Source: an uncultured Lachnospiraceae bacterium
GTDB lineage: Bacteria; Bacillota; Clostridia; Lachnospirales; Lachnospiraceae
Assembly: GCA_910579495.1 (NCBI GenBank)
Contig: CAJTVD010000020.1
Location: 1-23,071 of the forward strand
Length of the DNA stretch: 23,071 bases
Reading direction: 5' to 3'
Positions within the stretch are counted from its first letter, which is position 1. The number at the start of each line of letters is the position of its first letter. Under the pieces are notes generated by a model. It was not told the origin of the DNA. It ran no database searches and saw nothing but the letters and a program-made list of their open reading frames with translations. A program made the translations under genes and the position numbers. This document shows positions 6,958-15,195 of the stretch, one piece after another.

Positions 6958-7797
6958 TTATGCACCATAATAGTGTTGGATCGCGTGGGCAACAAATTCT
7001 GAACATCCTTCCCCGAACTGGCTGTCGGTTGCTTCTGCAAGTTTTCCCTTCTGCATATATTCTTTTGCCAGATCCAGCAGGATATTCCTTGCATTATCAA
7101 GGGCAAACATTGTTTTGTAATTTTTTGCAAGCATTTCAACAGCGGAATGTGCCATATCCATATTGCCGGCTTTTTTTGCCGCCATAAACTGTTGGTAGAT
7201 TTTGGAATTTTCCTCCTGCTCTTGTTTTATTTCTCCGTTATTCCCGGTTGACTGCATAACTGCTCCTATTGCTTTTTCTTTACTGCCATACCACTTCAAT
7301 AAGTCTGCGGCAGCCTGCTCATTTGCAAAGCCGGAGAGCAAGTGCTCTTTGTATTTATCCTTGCTCCCGTATACTTGCACCTGTCTGTCAAGGTGTTCTT
7401 TTGGCATACACTCTAAAGTATGGTTTACCATTTTCTCTGCTTCTTCGTTGCTAAATGCACCAAAACTCATAGTATGGACTCCTTTCATCACATCTGTTAT
7501 TAATTCAATAATCCCATTTAACCGATTCCGTTTTCGTTCCAAGAAAGATTTTTGGGCTGATAAAGCCTGCTCTTTGTCATAGCCAGGGTTATCCATGATT
7601 TTTTTAATGTCCATCAATGGAATTTCCATTTCCCGGAAGAACATAATTTCCTGCAACTTTTCTAGCGCTTTATTATCATAAAGCCGATAACCGGATTTGG
7701 TTAATTCCGTTGGCTTTAATAGGCCGATTTTATCGTAATATCTTAATGTCCTTATGCTGATTCCGGTTATCTTTGATACCTCTTTAACGGTTTTCAT
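6958..7797 (-). CDS. MerR family regulator with TipAS-like effector domain
   Basis: A 279-residue regulator. Residues 1-75 form the MerR winged helix (VKEVSKITGISIRTLRYYDK, GYRLYD), followed by the dimerising coiled coil. The C-terminal ~140 residues (from about FSNEEAEKMVNH to EGCSEFVAHAIQHYYG) look like the all-helical TipAS drug-sensing domain. In TipA-type regulators this domain traps thiopeptide or other hydrophobic drugs and switches the promoter on. GGAGGG precedes the ATG. The upstream promoter has the long spacer expected for MerR autoregulation. It is divergent from the dynamin operon, so control of that operon is possible but not shown. Confidence 0.85.
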   Translation of the reverse strand: MKTVKEVSKITGISIRTLRYYDKIGLLKPTELTKSGYRLYDNKALEKLQEIMFFREMEIPLMDIKKIMDNPGYDKEQALSAQKSFLERKRNRLNGIIELITDVMKGVHTMSFGAFSNEEAEKMVNHTLECMPKEHLDRQVQVYGSKDKYKEHLLSGFANEQAAADLLKWYGSKEKAIGAVMQSTGNNGEIKQEQEENSKIYQQFMAAKKAGNMDMAHSAVEMLAKNYKTMFALDNARNILLDLAKEYMQKGKLAEATDSQFGEGCSEFVAHAIQHYYGA

Positions 7798-7817
7798 ATT
7801 TCCCTCCTTTTAGTATT

Positions 7818-7848
7818 ATCGTAAACCATTACGTAAGGGGAGAGTCAA
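7818..7848 (-). promoter_or_regulatory. MerR-type promoter with 19-bp spacer driving the TipAS-like regulator
   Basis: On the minus strand, -35 TTGACT (7848-7843) and -10 TACGAT (7823-7818) are 19 bp apart, and the spacer contains the palindrome TTACGTAA. An over-long spacer holding a dyad is the hallmark of promoters that MerR proteins untwist. The -10 is about 20 bases from the start codon, so the transcript leader is short. This supports autoregulation. Confidence 0.65.
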
Positions 7849-7880
7849 GAACCAATTTTTGTGACAATTTGGTTAAAATA

Positions 7881-7909
7881 TCGACAAAATCCTGAGACTG
7901 GTATATAAT
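7881..7909 (+). promoter_or_regulatory. Candidate promoter P1 of the dynamin-HerA operon
   Basis: TCGACA at 7881-7886 (one change from TTGACA), a 17-bp spacer and a perfect TATAAT at 7904-7909 make a strong sigma-A promoter. It would give a leader of about 170 bases before the ATG at 8085. Confidence 0.6.
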
Positions 7910-8005
7910 GAAAACGATGTATCAACCGGGCTTTAAACAGATTGGGAAGGAGTGGCGAAAAAACTCAAAAAAAGATTCAAAGTGACAGAATATGTCTTTT
8001 TAGTA

Positions 8006-8014
8006 TGATATAAT
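8006..8014 (+). promoter_or_regulatory. Candidate extended -10 promoter P2 of the dynamin-HerA operon
   Basis: TGATATAAT at 8006-8014 is an extended -10 (TGN followed by TATAAT). The nearest -35-like GTGACA (7982-7987) is 21 bp away, too far for ordinary use, so the element would rely on the extended -10 or an activator. GTGACA occurs three times here (7861, 7982, 8053). Confidence 0.4.
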
Positions 8015-8084
8015 GTCTAACATGGAAAAACATGGAGGAGCTTAACAAAAGAGTGACAATAACATAAAACTGGAGGGGCTTGAA

Positions 8085-10130
8085 ATGATTTTAAAAGACT
8101 ATAAACAGAACAAAAAACAAGTACTTGCTATATTTGATGAGTATGCAAGGTTAAGTAAGGCAGTGGGAAAAGAGGTAGACGAAAGTATAAAGGAGCAGGC
8201 GGACAAGATTAAAAATGAAATTTTCAATCTCATGATTCTTGGCGAGGCAAAAAGCGGGAAGTCCACATTTATAAATGCGTACTTAGGAAAAGAGGTTGTC
8301 CCTATGGACGTAAGGGAGTGTACAAGCGCAATTATTAGGATCCGCCGTGGGGATAAATTTGAGCTTGTTGCGAAGTCTGCTGCTGGCGGGAAGTCAACAA
8401 TCACAGGTTATGATAAAATAAAGGAATTTTTGAAGAGCCATGCGGCTATCTCTGACAAATACAGGAATATACCAATTACGACAATTAACAATGAGCTGTT
8501 AATCAAATATAAGGGAAAGGAGATACCTGGGAAGATAATGGATTCGTTTCTTCAAGAAGAAGCGAAAGATAATTATTATAATTTGGATACCGGGGAGTAT
8601 AACAGGCTTATCCGGAGGTATGTGGCTGAAAATGCAAAAGATTGGGGAAGGATTATTGTGGAAATTGATATTACCTATCCTCTTCCGGAAGAAATGCAGG
8701 GCATTACAATCATTGACAGCCCGGGTGTCGGTGCCGGTGGCAATGTTGGGAGGGTTGCGGAAGACTACATCTCACAGGCCAATGCAATCATATTTGTGAA
8801 GTCATTGTGCGGGCAGGCTTTGAGCACCGTATCGTTTTTGAATTTTCTCAGGAATAATTGTACCAACCGCAAAAAAGAGTCCCTGTTTTTGGTTTTCACC
8901 GGCAAATCAAATCTGCAGGGTGCGGAATTTGAGAGCCTGAGGGAACAGGCTGTCGATATGTATAAGAATGACATCGGACAGGAGAAGATTATTTGTGTTG
9001 ATAGTAAGGTCCAGCTATTCCTTAATAAATGCAGGGAACTTGGGACGGAAGAGAAAATAGATGATTTTTTTGACCGGCTGGATAACGCCGGGGATGATTT
9101 TGCCCCGGCAAGCAAACGTTGGCTTAAATCAAAAGGGGATATCACAAAATTTGAAGAGTCTATGGAAGAGCTTTCAAATTTTAACAGCATACAGGCGGCC
9201 ATAGAAAAATTTGCAAGGGTTGCAAATTACCTACAGCTAATTGATTTCCTGGATAATTTGGAAAAAGAATGTACAAGGTACCGTGGCATTTATTCTGAGG
9301 CACTTAAGGTGGCCGAAGAGAATGTAGACGACCCGGTTGCATTAGAGGACAGGATCAGGGAGAAGAAAAACGAAATTGATGAAGTATATTCCAAAATAAC
9401 AGAGGGGATTATGGAAATATACAAAAGATATACCGATAACATAAATGGCGAAGGCGTCATAATGAATGAAGCTACAGCCAAGCAGAAGGAGTATGAAGGT
9501 GAACTTGAAAATTTTCGCCGCCTTACCGAAAGCCAGATAACGGACTCGACTTTTAGCTCAATGAAAAAAATGACTTTGGATGCCATTGATGATACCAAGG
9601 ATTTTCGCAGGCAGATGGCAGATAGGGTGATAGAAGAGTGTAACCAAAAGTTAATTCAATATACAGACGATCCATCCCAAATTCCAGCGGAGGCATATAT
9701 ACCCAATTTTACGGAATCAGATTTTGATTCCATTGATAAAGATGCAAAGAAGCAGACATCCGGGTATAATGAGGTGGAGGAGGGCTGGACGTTTAAGTCG
9801 GTGTCAAGAGTACCTTATCACCACTTGAGGGAGCATGTTAAACTGGTGGCTGAAAGTATCCACAAGAGGCTTAATGATGATATTATCCCTAAAATGACAG
9901 ACAATGTTGTTAATTATGTAACAAATTGTACAGAAATCTACAGGGATAAGCTGAAGGAACATAAGGTTGAGCTGGAAGAAGAATACCAAAAATTGTTAGA
10001 TGACAGGGACAGCAACGAAAAGCTCAGGGCAAATGTGGCAGACCTCAAAAAAAAGGTAACCATTGTAGAAGGGCAGTTGGGTTCAATTACTGGGATGAAG
10101 GAGGAATTAAAAAGCTATGTTGGAGAATAA
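8085..10130 (+). CDS. Dynamin-like GTPase, first gene of the putative nuclease-delivery operon
   Basis: A 681-residue dynamin-superfamily GTPase. G1/Walker A is GEAKSGKST at residues 53-61; the G2 Thr is in ECTSAI near residue 80; G3 is DSPGVG at 211-216, preceded by GITII. G4 is degenerate: VFTGKSNL near 270-277 replaces the usual TKxD. Residues from ~400 to the end are predominantly helical with coiled-coil stretches, as in the middle/stalk domain of dynamins. No membrane-spanning segment is visible, so membrane contact would need a paddle or the small membrane protein encoded next. Bacterial dynamins remodel or fuse membranes on GTP hydrolysis. GGAGGGG lies about 9 bases upstream of ATG 8085. 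The next gene overlaps its end by 14 bases, indicating coupling. Confidence 0.85.
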   Translation: MILKDYKQNKKQVLAIFDEYARLSKAVGKEVDESIKEQADKIKNEIFNLMILGEAKSGKSTFINAYLGKEVVPMDVRECTSAIIRIRRGDKFELVAKSAAGGKSTITGYDKIKEFLKSHAAISDKYRNIPITTINNELLIKYKGKEIPGKIMDSFLQEEAKDNYYNLDTGEYNRLIRRYVAENAKDWGRIIVEIDITYPLPEEMQGITIIDSPGVGAGGNVGRVAEDYISQANAIIFVKSLCGQALSTVSFLNFLRNNCTNRKKESLFLVFTGKSNLQGAEFESLREQAVDMYKNDIGQEKIICVDSKVQLFLNKCRELGTEEKIDDFFDRLDNAGDDFAPASKRWLKSKGDITKFEESMEELSNFNSIQAAIEKFARVANYLQLIDFLDNLEKECTRYRGIYSEALKVAEENVDDPVALEDRIREKKNEIDEVYSKITEGIMEIYKRYTDNINGEGVIMNEATAKQKEYEGELENFRRLTESQITDSTFSSMKKMTLDAIDDTKDFRRQMADRVIEECNQKLIQYTDDPSQIPAEAYIPNFTESDFDSIDKDAKKQTSGYNEVEEGWTFKSVSRVPYHHLREHVKLVAESIHKRLNDDIIPKMTDNVVNYVTNCTEIYRDKLKEHKVELEEEYQKLLDDRDSNEKLRANVADLKKKVTIVEGQLGSITGMKEELKSYVGE

Positions 10131-10731
10131 TGACAGGAAAAAAATTGAGGACTATATCAATAAGCTGTTAAACGCTATATACTCAGATATCAGGAAGGAC
10201 ATGGATAATGGGAAGGGCAGCCGCGAAGTGATTGACAGTGCCATAAATTTGACAGTAAACAAGCTTACGCCAGAAAGTAAGATGATATTATCCAGCGCAT
10301 ACAATATGATGATGGAGAAAACTCTTGCGAAAACAGCCTATCAAAATGCACAGAACAAAGCTGCTTTTTATTCGAAGGACATTTTAAAACAATTAAATTC
10401 AAAGTTTTCATTTGACGTCCCAAACCATATTGATTATGAGGAAACCAGGAAACTATTGAATAAATGGATAGCATCAGGGGCTATTGTGGTGGCTGGGGGA
10501 GTTATAAGCATACCCGCTAAGAGCTTTACGCCGATAGCTATTGCAACAGTTATTGCCGGGATAATGCTTTTCCTGCTAAAAGGCCAAGCCGTAAAGACGG
10601 AAAGTGATATTGAGCATGTGATAAAAGATTACCTTAAAAATGTTAAGGACTCCCTTATGGCATGGATGAAGGAGATAGAAAATTTCTATGATGAGGAAGT
10701 AGCTAAGCTTGAAAAGGAGTTGGATAAATAA
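10117..10731 (+). CDS. Small two-helix membrane protein of the dynamin-HerA operon
   Basis: A 204-residue protein of no family I recognise. Residues 1-115 are polar and helical. Two hydrophobic segments follow at about 118-133 and 138-154, separated by a short Lys/Pro turn, forming a membrane hairpin. A charged helical tail (160-204) then ends in an acidic/basic coiled coil. Both termini would lie on the same side, presumably the cytoplasm. ATG 10117 is inside the dynamin gene, with AAGGAGG at about 10098-10104 as ribosome binding site, and the stop overlaps the next start as TAATG. The position between a soluble dynamin and an ATPase suggests it anchors the GTPase at the membrane; that role is inferred. 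Confidence 0.75.
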   Translation: MLENNDRKKIEDYINKLLNAIYSDIRKDMDNGKGSREVIDSAINLTVNKLTPESKMILSSAYNMMMEKTLAKTAYQNAQNKAAFYSKDILKQLNSKFSFDVPNHIDYEETRKLLNKWIASGAIVVAGGVISIPAKSFTPIAIATVIAGIMLFLLKGQAVKTESDIEHVIKDYLKNVKDSLMAWMKEIENFYDEEVAKLEKELDK

Positions 10732-13700
10732 TGGATGATCATTTACCTGCAAGCCAGGAACAAAAAATGGACGGGCAATTCAAGAAGGATTCTGAGGATA
10801 TAGGCCTTTATGCTGCAGATTTTATTACAACTTATTTCCCTTCGTATGGTTATACAAATGAAATGGCCATAGCAACACAGCAAGAGGCATCCCTGGAATT
10901 GCTTAATACATTTAGGTTTTACAGAATATGTGAGTGTACCGTTTATGATGTAGAAGATAAGTTTGCCTATTTTGCTGAAAAGATGAAAAAATTGTTTACC
11001 ACAGCGTATGCAATAAAGCAGGAGGTTTGCTATGGTATTGTAAGTAATCATGGTAAAACAGCGCTTGTGCTTGGGGTCCAGCCCAAGTCAGATGATGTGG
11101 CTATTAAAGTTATTATACAGGGGCTGCTTCCGGGAATCAAAATAGAGGAATTTGATGAAAAGTTTTCAAATTCCTGTGATTTGGATGGTGTGGATAAGGA
11201 CAGGTTTGTAGGGTGCATAAGCGGCGTCCCTGCACTGAAAATTGATGGCGAATATCAGAATAAGGATTTATCGTCCTTAATGAGGAGCCTCAATGGACAG
11301 AATTATACGATAATGGTATTATGCCGGCCTGTAAATGAGGATGAAATTCAGGAAAAAATTAATAAAGCCATTGAGATACAAGATAAATGTTTTGCCATAT
11401 CCAAACGTACACTTTCATTGCAAAGTGGGGAATCTCACGGGGAAACACATACTAACAGCTTTAATGAAACAAAGGGTGAAAATAAGGGCAAAGCATATGG
11501 AATAAATGTATCTGGCGCCCTCCCGCTTGCAATAGCCGGTGCCGCAATAGGGTCTGTGCTCCCTGTTGTCGGGACGGCGATAGGGGCCATTGGCGGTGGG
11601 CTGATTGGGCTGTTTGTGGGGAAACAGCTAGGCTTTAATTCGAGCACGAGCAAAGGGACAACCCATAGTATATCAAAAGGATATAGTGACGCTGTAACAA
11701 AGACCATTACCAGCAATGAGTCGATTTCGCTGGAGGTGCAAAATGGTTTTGCCATAGAATTGATGAAAATGGCAGAATCCATGGTCCAGCGCCTAAAGAG
11801 CGGGCGGAGTATTGGCATGTGGAATTCTGTTGTGACATACTCTTCTGACAGTAAGATTGCAAGCGAAATTATTAAAGGGAGCTTGTACAGCGAAATTGCT
11901 TCCGGGCTTCCCGAGGTGCTCCCGCCGGTAGTTTTTTCATACATAGATAGCTGTAAAGGAAGTAATAAGCCGGCATCCAAAATCCATACGCAGCAATTGA
12001 TGATCCCGAAAGGATTTTTCGACGGGGAATGCGAGAGCCCCTTAATGAGCCTGGTAACATCAGAGGAATTGTGCGGAATATGTACAATACCCGTAGGCAA
12101 TACAATCGGATTTGAGATTAAGGAAGAAAAAGGATACTCATTAAATTCTGATTTTGGCAATACGGATAAGGCATTGGGAAAGGTCTGTGAGTATGACAGG
12201 CCATTGCCAAATGTTGATTTCGGGTTTGCTGACGATGATTTAAATAAACATACTTTTGTGTGCGGCATCACAGGAAGCGGTAAGACAAATACTGTAAAAT
12301 CTCTTTTGGTGGGGACGGATAAGCCTTTTATGGTTATTGAACCGGCCAAGAGGGAATATAGAAACATAGAAAAAGAGGTCCACGTGTATACCCTTGGGAG
12401 GCCGGAGATTAACTGCATGAAGTTAAACCCTTTTTATATCCTGCCAGGAATAAGCCCCCAGCAGCATATAGATATGCTGAAAGATTTATTCAGTGCCTCA
12501 TTTGCCTTTTACGGGCCCATGCCATACATAGTGGAAAAATGCTTATGCAGTATTTATACGAAAAAAGGATGGAATTTGGTACTTGGGTTTCACCCAGGCC
12601 TGATTAACAGCAGAAGCCAGGAGGATTTTTTCAGCCAGGAAAAAATAGAAAAACAATATAATATTTTGTCCCATAGATTTTTGTTCCCAACCATGCAGGA
12701 TTTAAAGGATGAGGTGGATTATTATATTGAAAATGAAATGGCTTATGAAGGGGAGGTTAAGGGAAATATCCGCAGTGCGATTAAGGCAAGGATTGACAGC
12801 CTGTGCGTTGGTACAAAGGGCTATATGTTTAACACCCATGATATTGTTGATTTTGGCAGGTTATTAGAGTCTAATTCCGTGGTTGAACTTGAAGGGCTGG
12901 CTGATGATGCGGATAAGGCGTTTGCTTTGGGACTGCTGATTATTTACATTAATGAATTCCGGCAGGTAAAAAAAGCAATTGACACATTCCAGGGATTGAA
13001 GCATCTGCTTGTCATAGAAGAAGCCCACAGGCTGTTAAAGAATGTTTCTGCTGAGGGAAATGAGGATCTGGGTAATCCGAAGGGAAAAGCAGTTGAACAT
13101 TTTTCGAATATGCTTGCTGAAATGCGTTCTTACGGCCAGGGGGTTATTGTGGCCGAGCAGATACCAGCCAAGCTGGCCCCGGATGTTATTAAAAATTCAT
13201 CCAATAAAATTATACACAGGGTTGTTGCCAAAGATGACCAGGATATCATTGCAAACACTATCGGGGTATATCCGGAGGATGCGATCTACCTTGGCAACCT
13301 CAAGACGGGATTTGCTTTGTGCCATAAAGAAGGAATGGTACAGCCTGTTATTGTGCGGGTCAATAAGGCTGGGTCAGAAAATATTTCTGATAAACGCCTG
13401 TATGATAATGGTTTGGAAAAAAAGATGTTTGCAATTAATAAGAGTATTTTAGAAAGCAATCTCTCAAAGGAAATTTCTGTATGGGCTGTTAAAACATTAG
13501 TATCATTGATGCGGGGGATAGGGCCGGAGAAGATATATGATGGTTTGGGTTTAGCGGTTGGGCAAATCAGCCATATGATTTCATTGCGTACAATTACTTT
13601 GGTTCCCAGAGTGGATAAAAGAAAATGTATTATTGGCAGTATCTGTGATGGGATTATTTCCCTGATGATTTCAGGAGTTTTTTCTATTAACAGCCTCCCA

Positions 13701-13955
13701 TCTGACGATTTTGTAAAATTGGTGAGAGATTGCCTGGAGGTACCTACAAAGGATAGGCTGGCTGCTATAAACAGACAACTGGAGGTTTATTACAGAAGGA
13801 AACCTGAAAATGCAGCAGTGGAAATTATAGCAGGGTTAATAGCAGGAGAATACAAAAAGGGCTTTAATGTTACTGATTTTATGAATGATTTTTCCTTAAA
13901 TGATGATAAATTATCTGTGGATGTCCAGGATTATTTGGAAAGGAAGGTGGTCTGA
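10731..13955 (+). CDS. HerA/VirB4-like ATPase with N-terminal membrane segment
   Basis: A 1,074-residue ATPase of the HerA/FtsK superfamily. Walker A GITGSGKT is at 512-519 and Walker B HLLVIEEAH at 758-766. AEMRSYGQGVIVAEQIPAK follows, the sensor region usual in HerA and VirB4/TraC proteins, and then DVIKNSSNKIIHRV, where the late Arg is a candidate arginine finger. These enzymes form hexameric rings that pump DNA or protein. The N-terminal ~250 residues are unrecognised. A Gly/Ala-rich hydrophobic stretch at about 262-300 (AIAGAAIGS, GAIGGGLIGLFVG) looks like a glycine-zipper membrane hairpin, unlike soluble NurA-partner HerA. The C-terminal ~170 residues are helical and unrecognised. ATG 10731 overlaps the previous stop; the end overlaps the nuclease start. 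Fusion to a membrane segment argues for a translocation pump rather than DNA repair. Confidence 0.85.
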   Translation: MDDHLPASQEQKMDGQFKKDSEDIGLYAADFITTYFPSYGYTNEMAIATQQEASLELLNTFRFYRICECTVYDVEDKFAYFAEKMKKLFTTAYAIKQEVCYGIVSNHGKTALVLGVQPKSDDVAIKVIIQGLLPGIKIEEFDEKFSNSCDLDGVDKDRFVGCISGVPALKIDGEYQNKDLSSLMRSLNGQNYTIMVLCRPVNEDEIQEKINKAIEIQDKCFAISKRTLSLQSGESHGETHTNSFNETKGENKGKAYGINVSGALPLAIAGAAIGSVLPVVGTAIGAIGGGLIGLFVGKQLGFNSSTSKGTTHSISKGYSDAVTKTITSNESISLEVQNGFAIELMKMAESMVQRLKSGRSIGMWNSVVTYSSDSKIASEIIKGSLYSEIASGLPEVLPPVVFSYIDSCKGSNKPASKIHTQQLMIPKGFFDGECESPLMSLVTSEELCGICTIPVGNTIGFEIKEEKGYSLNSDFGNTDKALGKVCEYDRPLPNVDFGFADDDLNKHTFVCGITGSGKTNTVKSLLVGTDKPFMVIEPAKREYRNIEKEVHVYTLGRPEINCMKLNPFYILPGISPQQHIDMLKDLFSASFAFYGPMPYIVEKCLCSIYTKKGWNLVLGFHPGLINSRSQEDFFSQEKIEKQYNILSHRFLFPTMQDLKDEVDYYIENEMAYEGEVKGNIRSAIKARIDSLCVGTKGYMFNTHDIVDFGRLLESNSVVELEGLADDADKAFALGLLIIYINEFRQVKKAIDTFQGLKHLLVIEEAHRLLKNVSAEGNEDLGNPKGKAVEHFSNMLAEMRSYGQGVIVAEQIPAKLAPDVIKNSSNKIIHRVVAKDDQDIIANTIGVYPEDAIYLGNLKTGFALCHKEGMVQPVIVRVNKAGSENISDKRLYDNGLEKKMFAINKSILESNLSKEISVWAVKTLVSLMRGIGPEKIYDGLGLAVGQISHMISLRTITLVPRVDKRKCIIGSICDGIISLMISGVFSINSLPSDDFVKLVRDCLEVPTKDRLAAINRQLEVYYRRKPENAAVEIIAGLIAGEYKKGFNVTDFMNDFSLNDDKLSVDVQDYLERKVV

Positions 13956-14683
13956 TGGCTGTTTTGGAGAAACTGGCAGCGGTTGCCGGGAAGCAGGTTA
14001 CTGTTGAAGCAGAGAGCCTGAACAAGGGACTGGAAAACCTAAAGGGCAATCTTGAAGGGAAGCTGAAGGAGATAGAAAAAGGACAAGTTGAAAATGTAAA
14101 ATCCTATGGGGATGCGGTTTTGCTGAAACTTGATGAAATAAAGAACCTAACGCCTGAACAGTTGAAAGAAAAAATGAATGAATCTTTAGGCAATTATAAT
14201 TCAGAAGGGGCATCAGGGCCTGATGAAGGTGACGGGAAACAGGAAGGGCTGACGGATGAGGAAAAGAAAAAAATCAAAGAGGAAACAGGCTGGCCGGATG
14301 AGGTTATTGATGCAATAGGTTCGTTTGAAGAGTATAGGGTATATAAGGATGCAGGCCTTGTGGAATCGGAAATCAATGGGAAGAAATGCCTTATCCGGGA
14401 TGACATTGATTGGGAACAAAAAGATGCAATGGGACGGACGAATAAAGAACGTGCGCAGCAGGGGCTGTCACCCATAAATAAGGAGGGGAAGGTAATTGAG
14501 CTGCATCATATCGGGCAGCATGCGGGCAGCCCCCTGGCCGAACTTAAAACAGAAGAACATCGTGGAAAGGGCAATGATGCGGTTCTCCACAACAAGTCAA
14601 AAGAGACTGAAATTGACAGGCAGGTGTTTCAGACGGAAAGGGCCGGGCATTGGCAGGCCAGGGCAAATGAAGGAGGTAATTAG
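13955..14683 (+). CDS. HNH/Endo VII superfamily (LHH) nuclease, toxin candidate
   Basis: A 242-residue two-part protein. Residues 1-75 are an amphipathic helical, coiled-coil-like head with no signal peptide and no LXG/WXG motif. Residues 76-100 are a Gly/Ser/Asp linker. The C-terminal half carries KVIELHHIGQHAGSPLAEL (His-His at 184-185), then EHRGKGNDAVLH and an ERAGHWQAR tail. This is the LHH type of HNH/Endonuclease VII fold seen as the warhead of many polymorphic toxins, expected to cut DNA with a metal ion. ATG 13955 overlaps the HerA stop (TGATG). The next gene, 2 bases downstream, is an immunity-family protein, which strongly supports a toxin reading. The helical head may be the docking part for the dynamin/HerA machinery; that is inference. 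Confidence 0.8.
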   Translation: MAVLEKLAAVAGKQVTVEAESLNKGLENLKGNLEGKLKEIEKGQVENVKSYGDAVLLKLDEIKNLTPEQLKEKMNESLGNYNSEGASGPDEGDGKQEGLTDEEKKKIKEETGWPDEVIDAIGSFEEYRVYKDAGLVESEINGKKCLIRDDIDWEQKDAMGRTNKERAQQGLSPINKEGKVIELHHIGQHAGSPLAELKTEEHRGKGNDAVLHNKSKETEIDRQVFQTERAGHWQARANEGGN

Positions 14684-14685
14684 AG

Positions 14686-15093
14686 ATGGGCATCATAGAT
14701 GAAATTAAAAATATCCCAAATCTTTATCATGTGAAGGGGTGTACAACAAGCCAAATTAAGGAAGCACAGAAGGAGCTGGGAATCATATTTCCGGAGGAAT
14801 TCATCGATTATGTGAAGGAATATGGCGCAATCAGTTTTTATGGCACTGAATGGATGGGGCTAAATGTGGAGGGATACCTTAATGTAGTAGAGGCCACAAG
14901 GCAGGAAAGGGAAATGAATGATCATTTCCCCAAGGATTGTTTTGTGATAGAAAATCAGGGCATTGAAGGATTGGTGGCTGTAGTTGATGAGAAGGGGCTG
15001 GTATATAACCTGCAGTATGATAAAAAAGAATTCATATGTAATTCCCTTTCCGATTATTTGCGTATGTGTGGGAACAGGGCGGCAAATAAGTGA
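14686..15093 (+). CDS. SMI1/KNR4 (SUKH) family immunity protein
   Basis: A 135-residue protein with the SUKH signature: TTSQIKEAQKELGIIFPEEF near residue 23, then YVKEYGAISFYGTEW, and a central acidic/hydrophobic sheet ending DYLRMCG. SUKH proteins are the commonest immunity partners of nuclease toxins in polymorphic toxin loci and usually bind the toxin directly. Its ribosome binding site (GAAGGAGG) lies in the last codons of the nuclease gene and only 2 bases separate them, so the pair is made together. Predicted role: neutralise the nuclease at 13955-14683. It closes the operon before a strong terminator. Confidence 0.8.
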   Translation: MGIIDEIKNIPNLYHVKGCTTSQIKEAQKELGIIFPEEFIDYVKEYGAISFYGTEWMGLNVEGYLNVVEATRQEREMNDHFPKDCFVIENQGIEGLVAVVDEKGLVYNLQYDKKEFICNSLSDYLRMCGNRAANK

Positions 15094-15147
15094 GAGGTAA
15101 AGCAATGGGAGTATAAAGTCCGTTTTACAGGACTGGAAATAGTTTAT

Positions 15148-15191
15148 AATGGAATTAGGAAAAGCGGGGGCCTTTCTTAATTCCATTTTTT
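15148..15191 (+). terminator. Intrinsic terminator closing the dynamin-HerA-nuclease operon
   Basis: AATGGAATTA at 15148-15157 pairs perfectly with TAATTCCATT at 15178-15187, and a partial GAAA/TTTC extends the stem. A run of T follows. It lies about 55 bases after the immunity gene. Confidence 0.8.
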
Positions 15192-15195
15192 ATTA

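Noticed and set aside
11435..12418. Long antisense open frame (327 codons) within the HerA-like gene
   Set aside because: It is the shadow of a clearly coding gene; the peptide is Ser/Pro/Leu-rich without motifs and has no ribosome binding site.
8085..15093. Type VII secretion or conjugation transfer operon
   Set aside because: No WXG100, EssB/EssC-like, relaxase or VirB-type structural genes are seen; only the ATPase superfamily is shared.
15124..15150. Promoter (TTTACA...TATAAT) just before the operon terminator
   Set aside because: The spacer is only 15 bp and transcription would run straight into the terminator.
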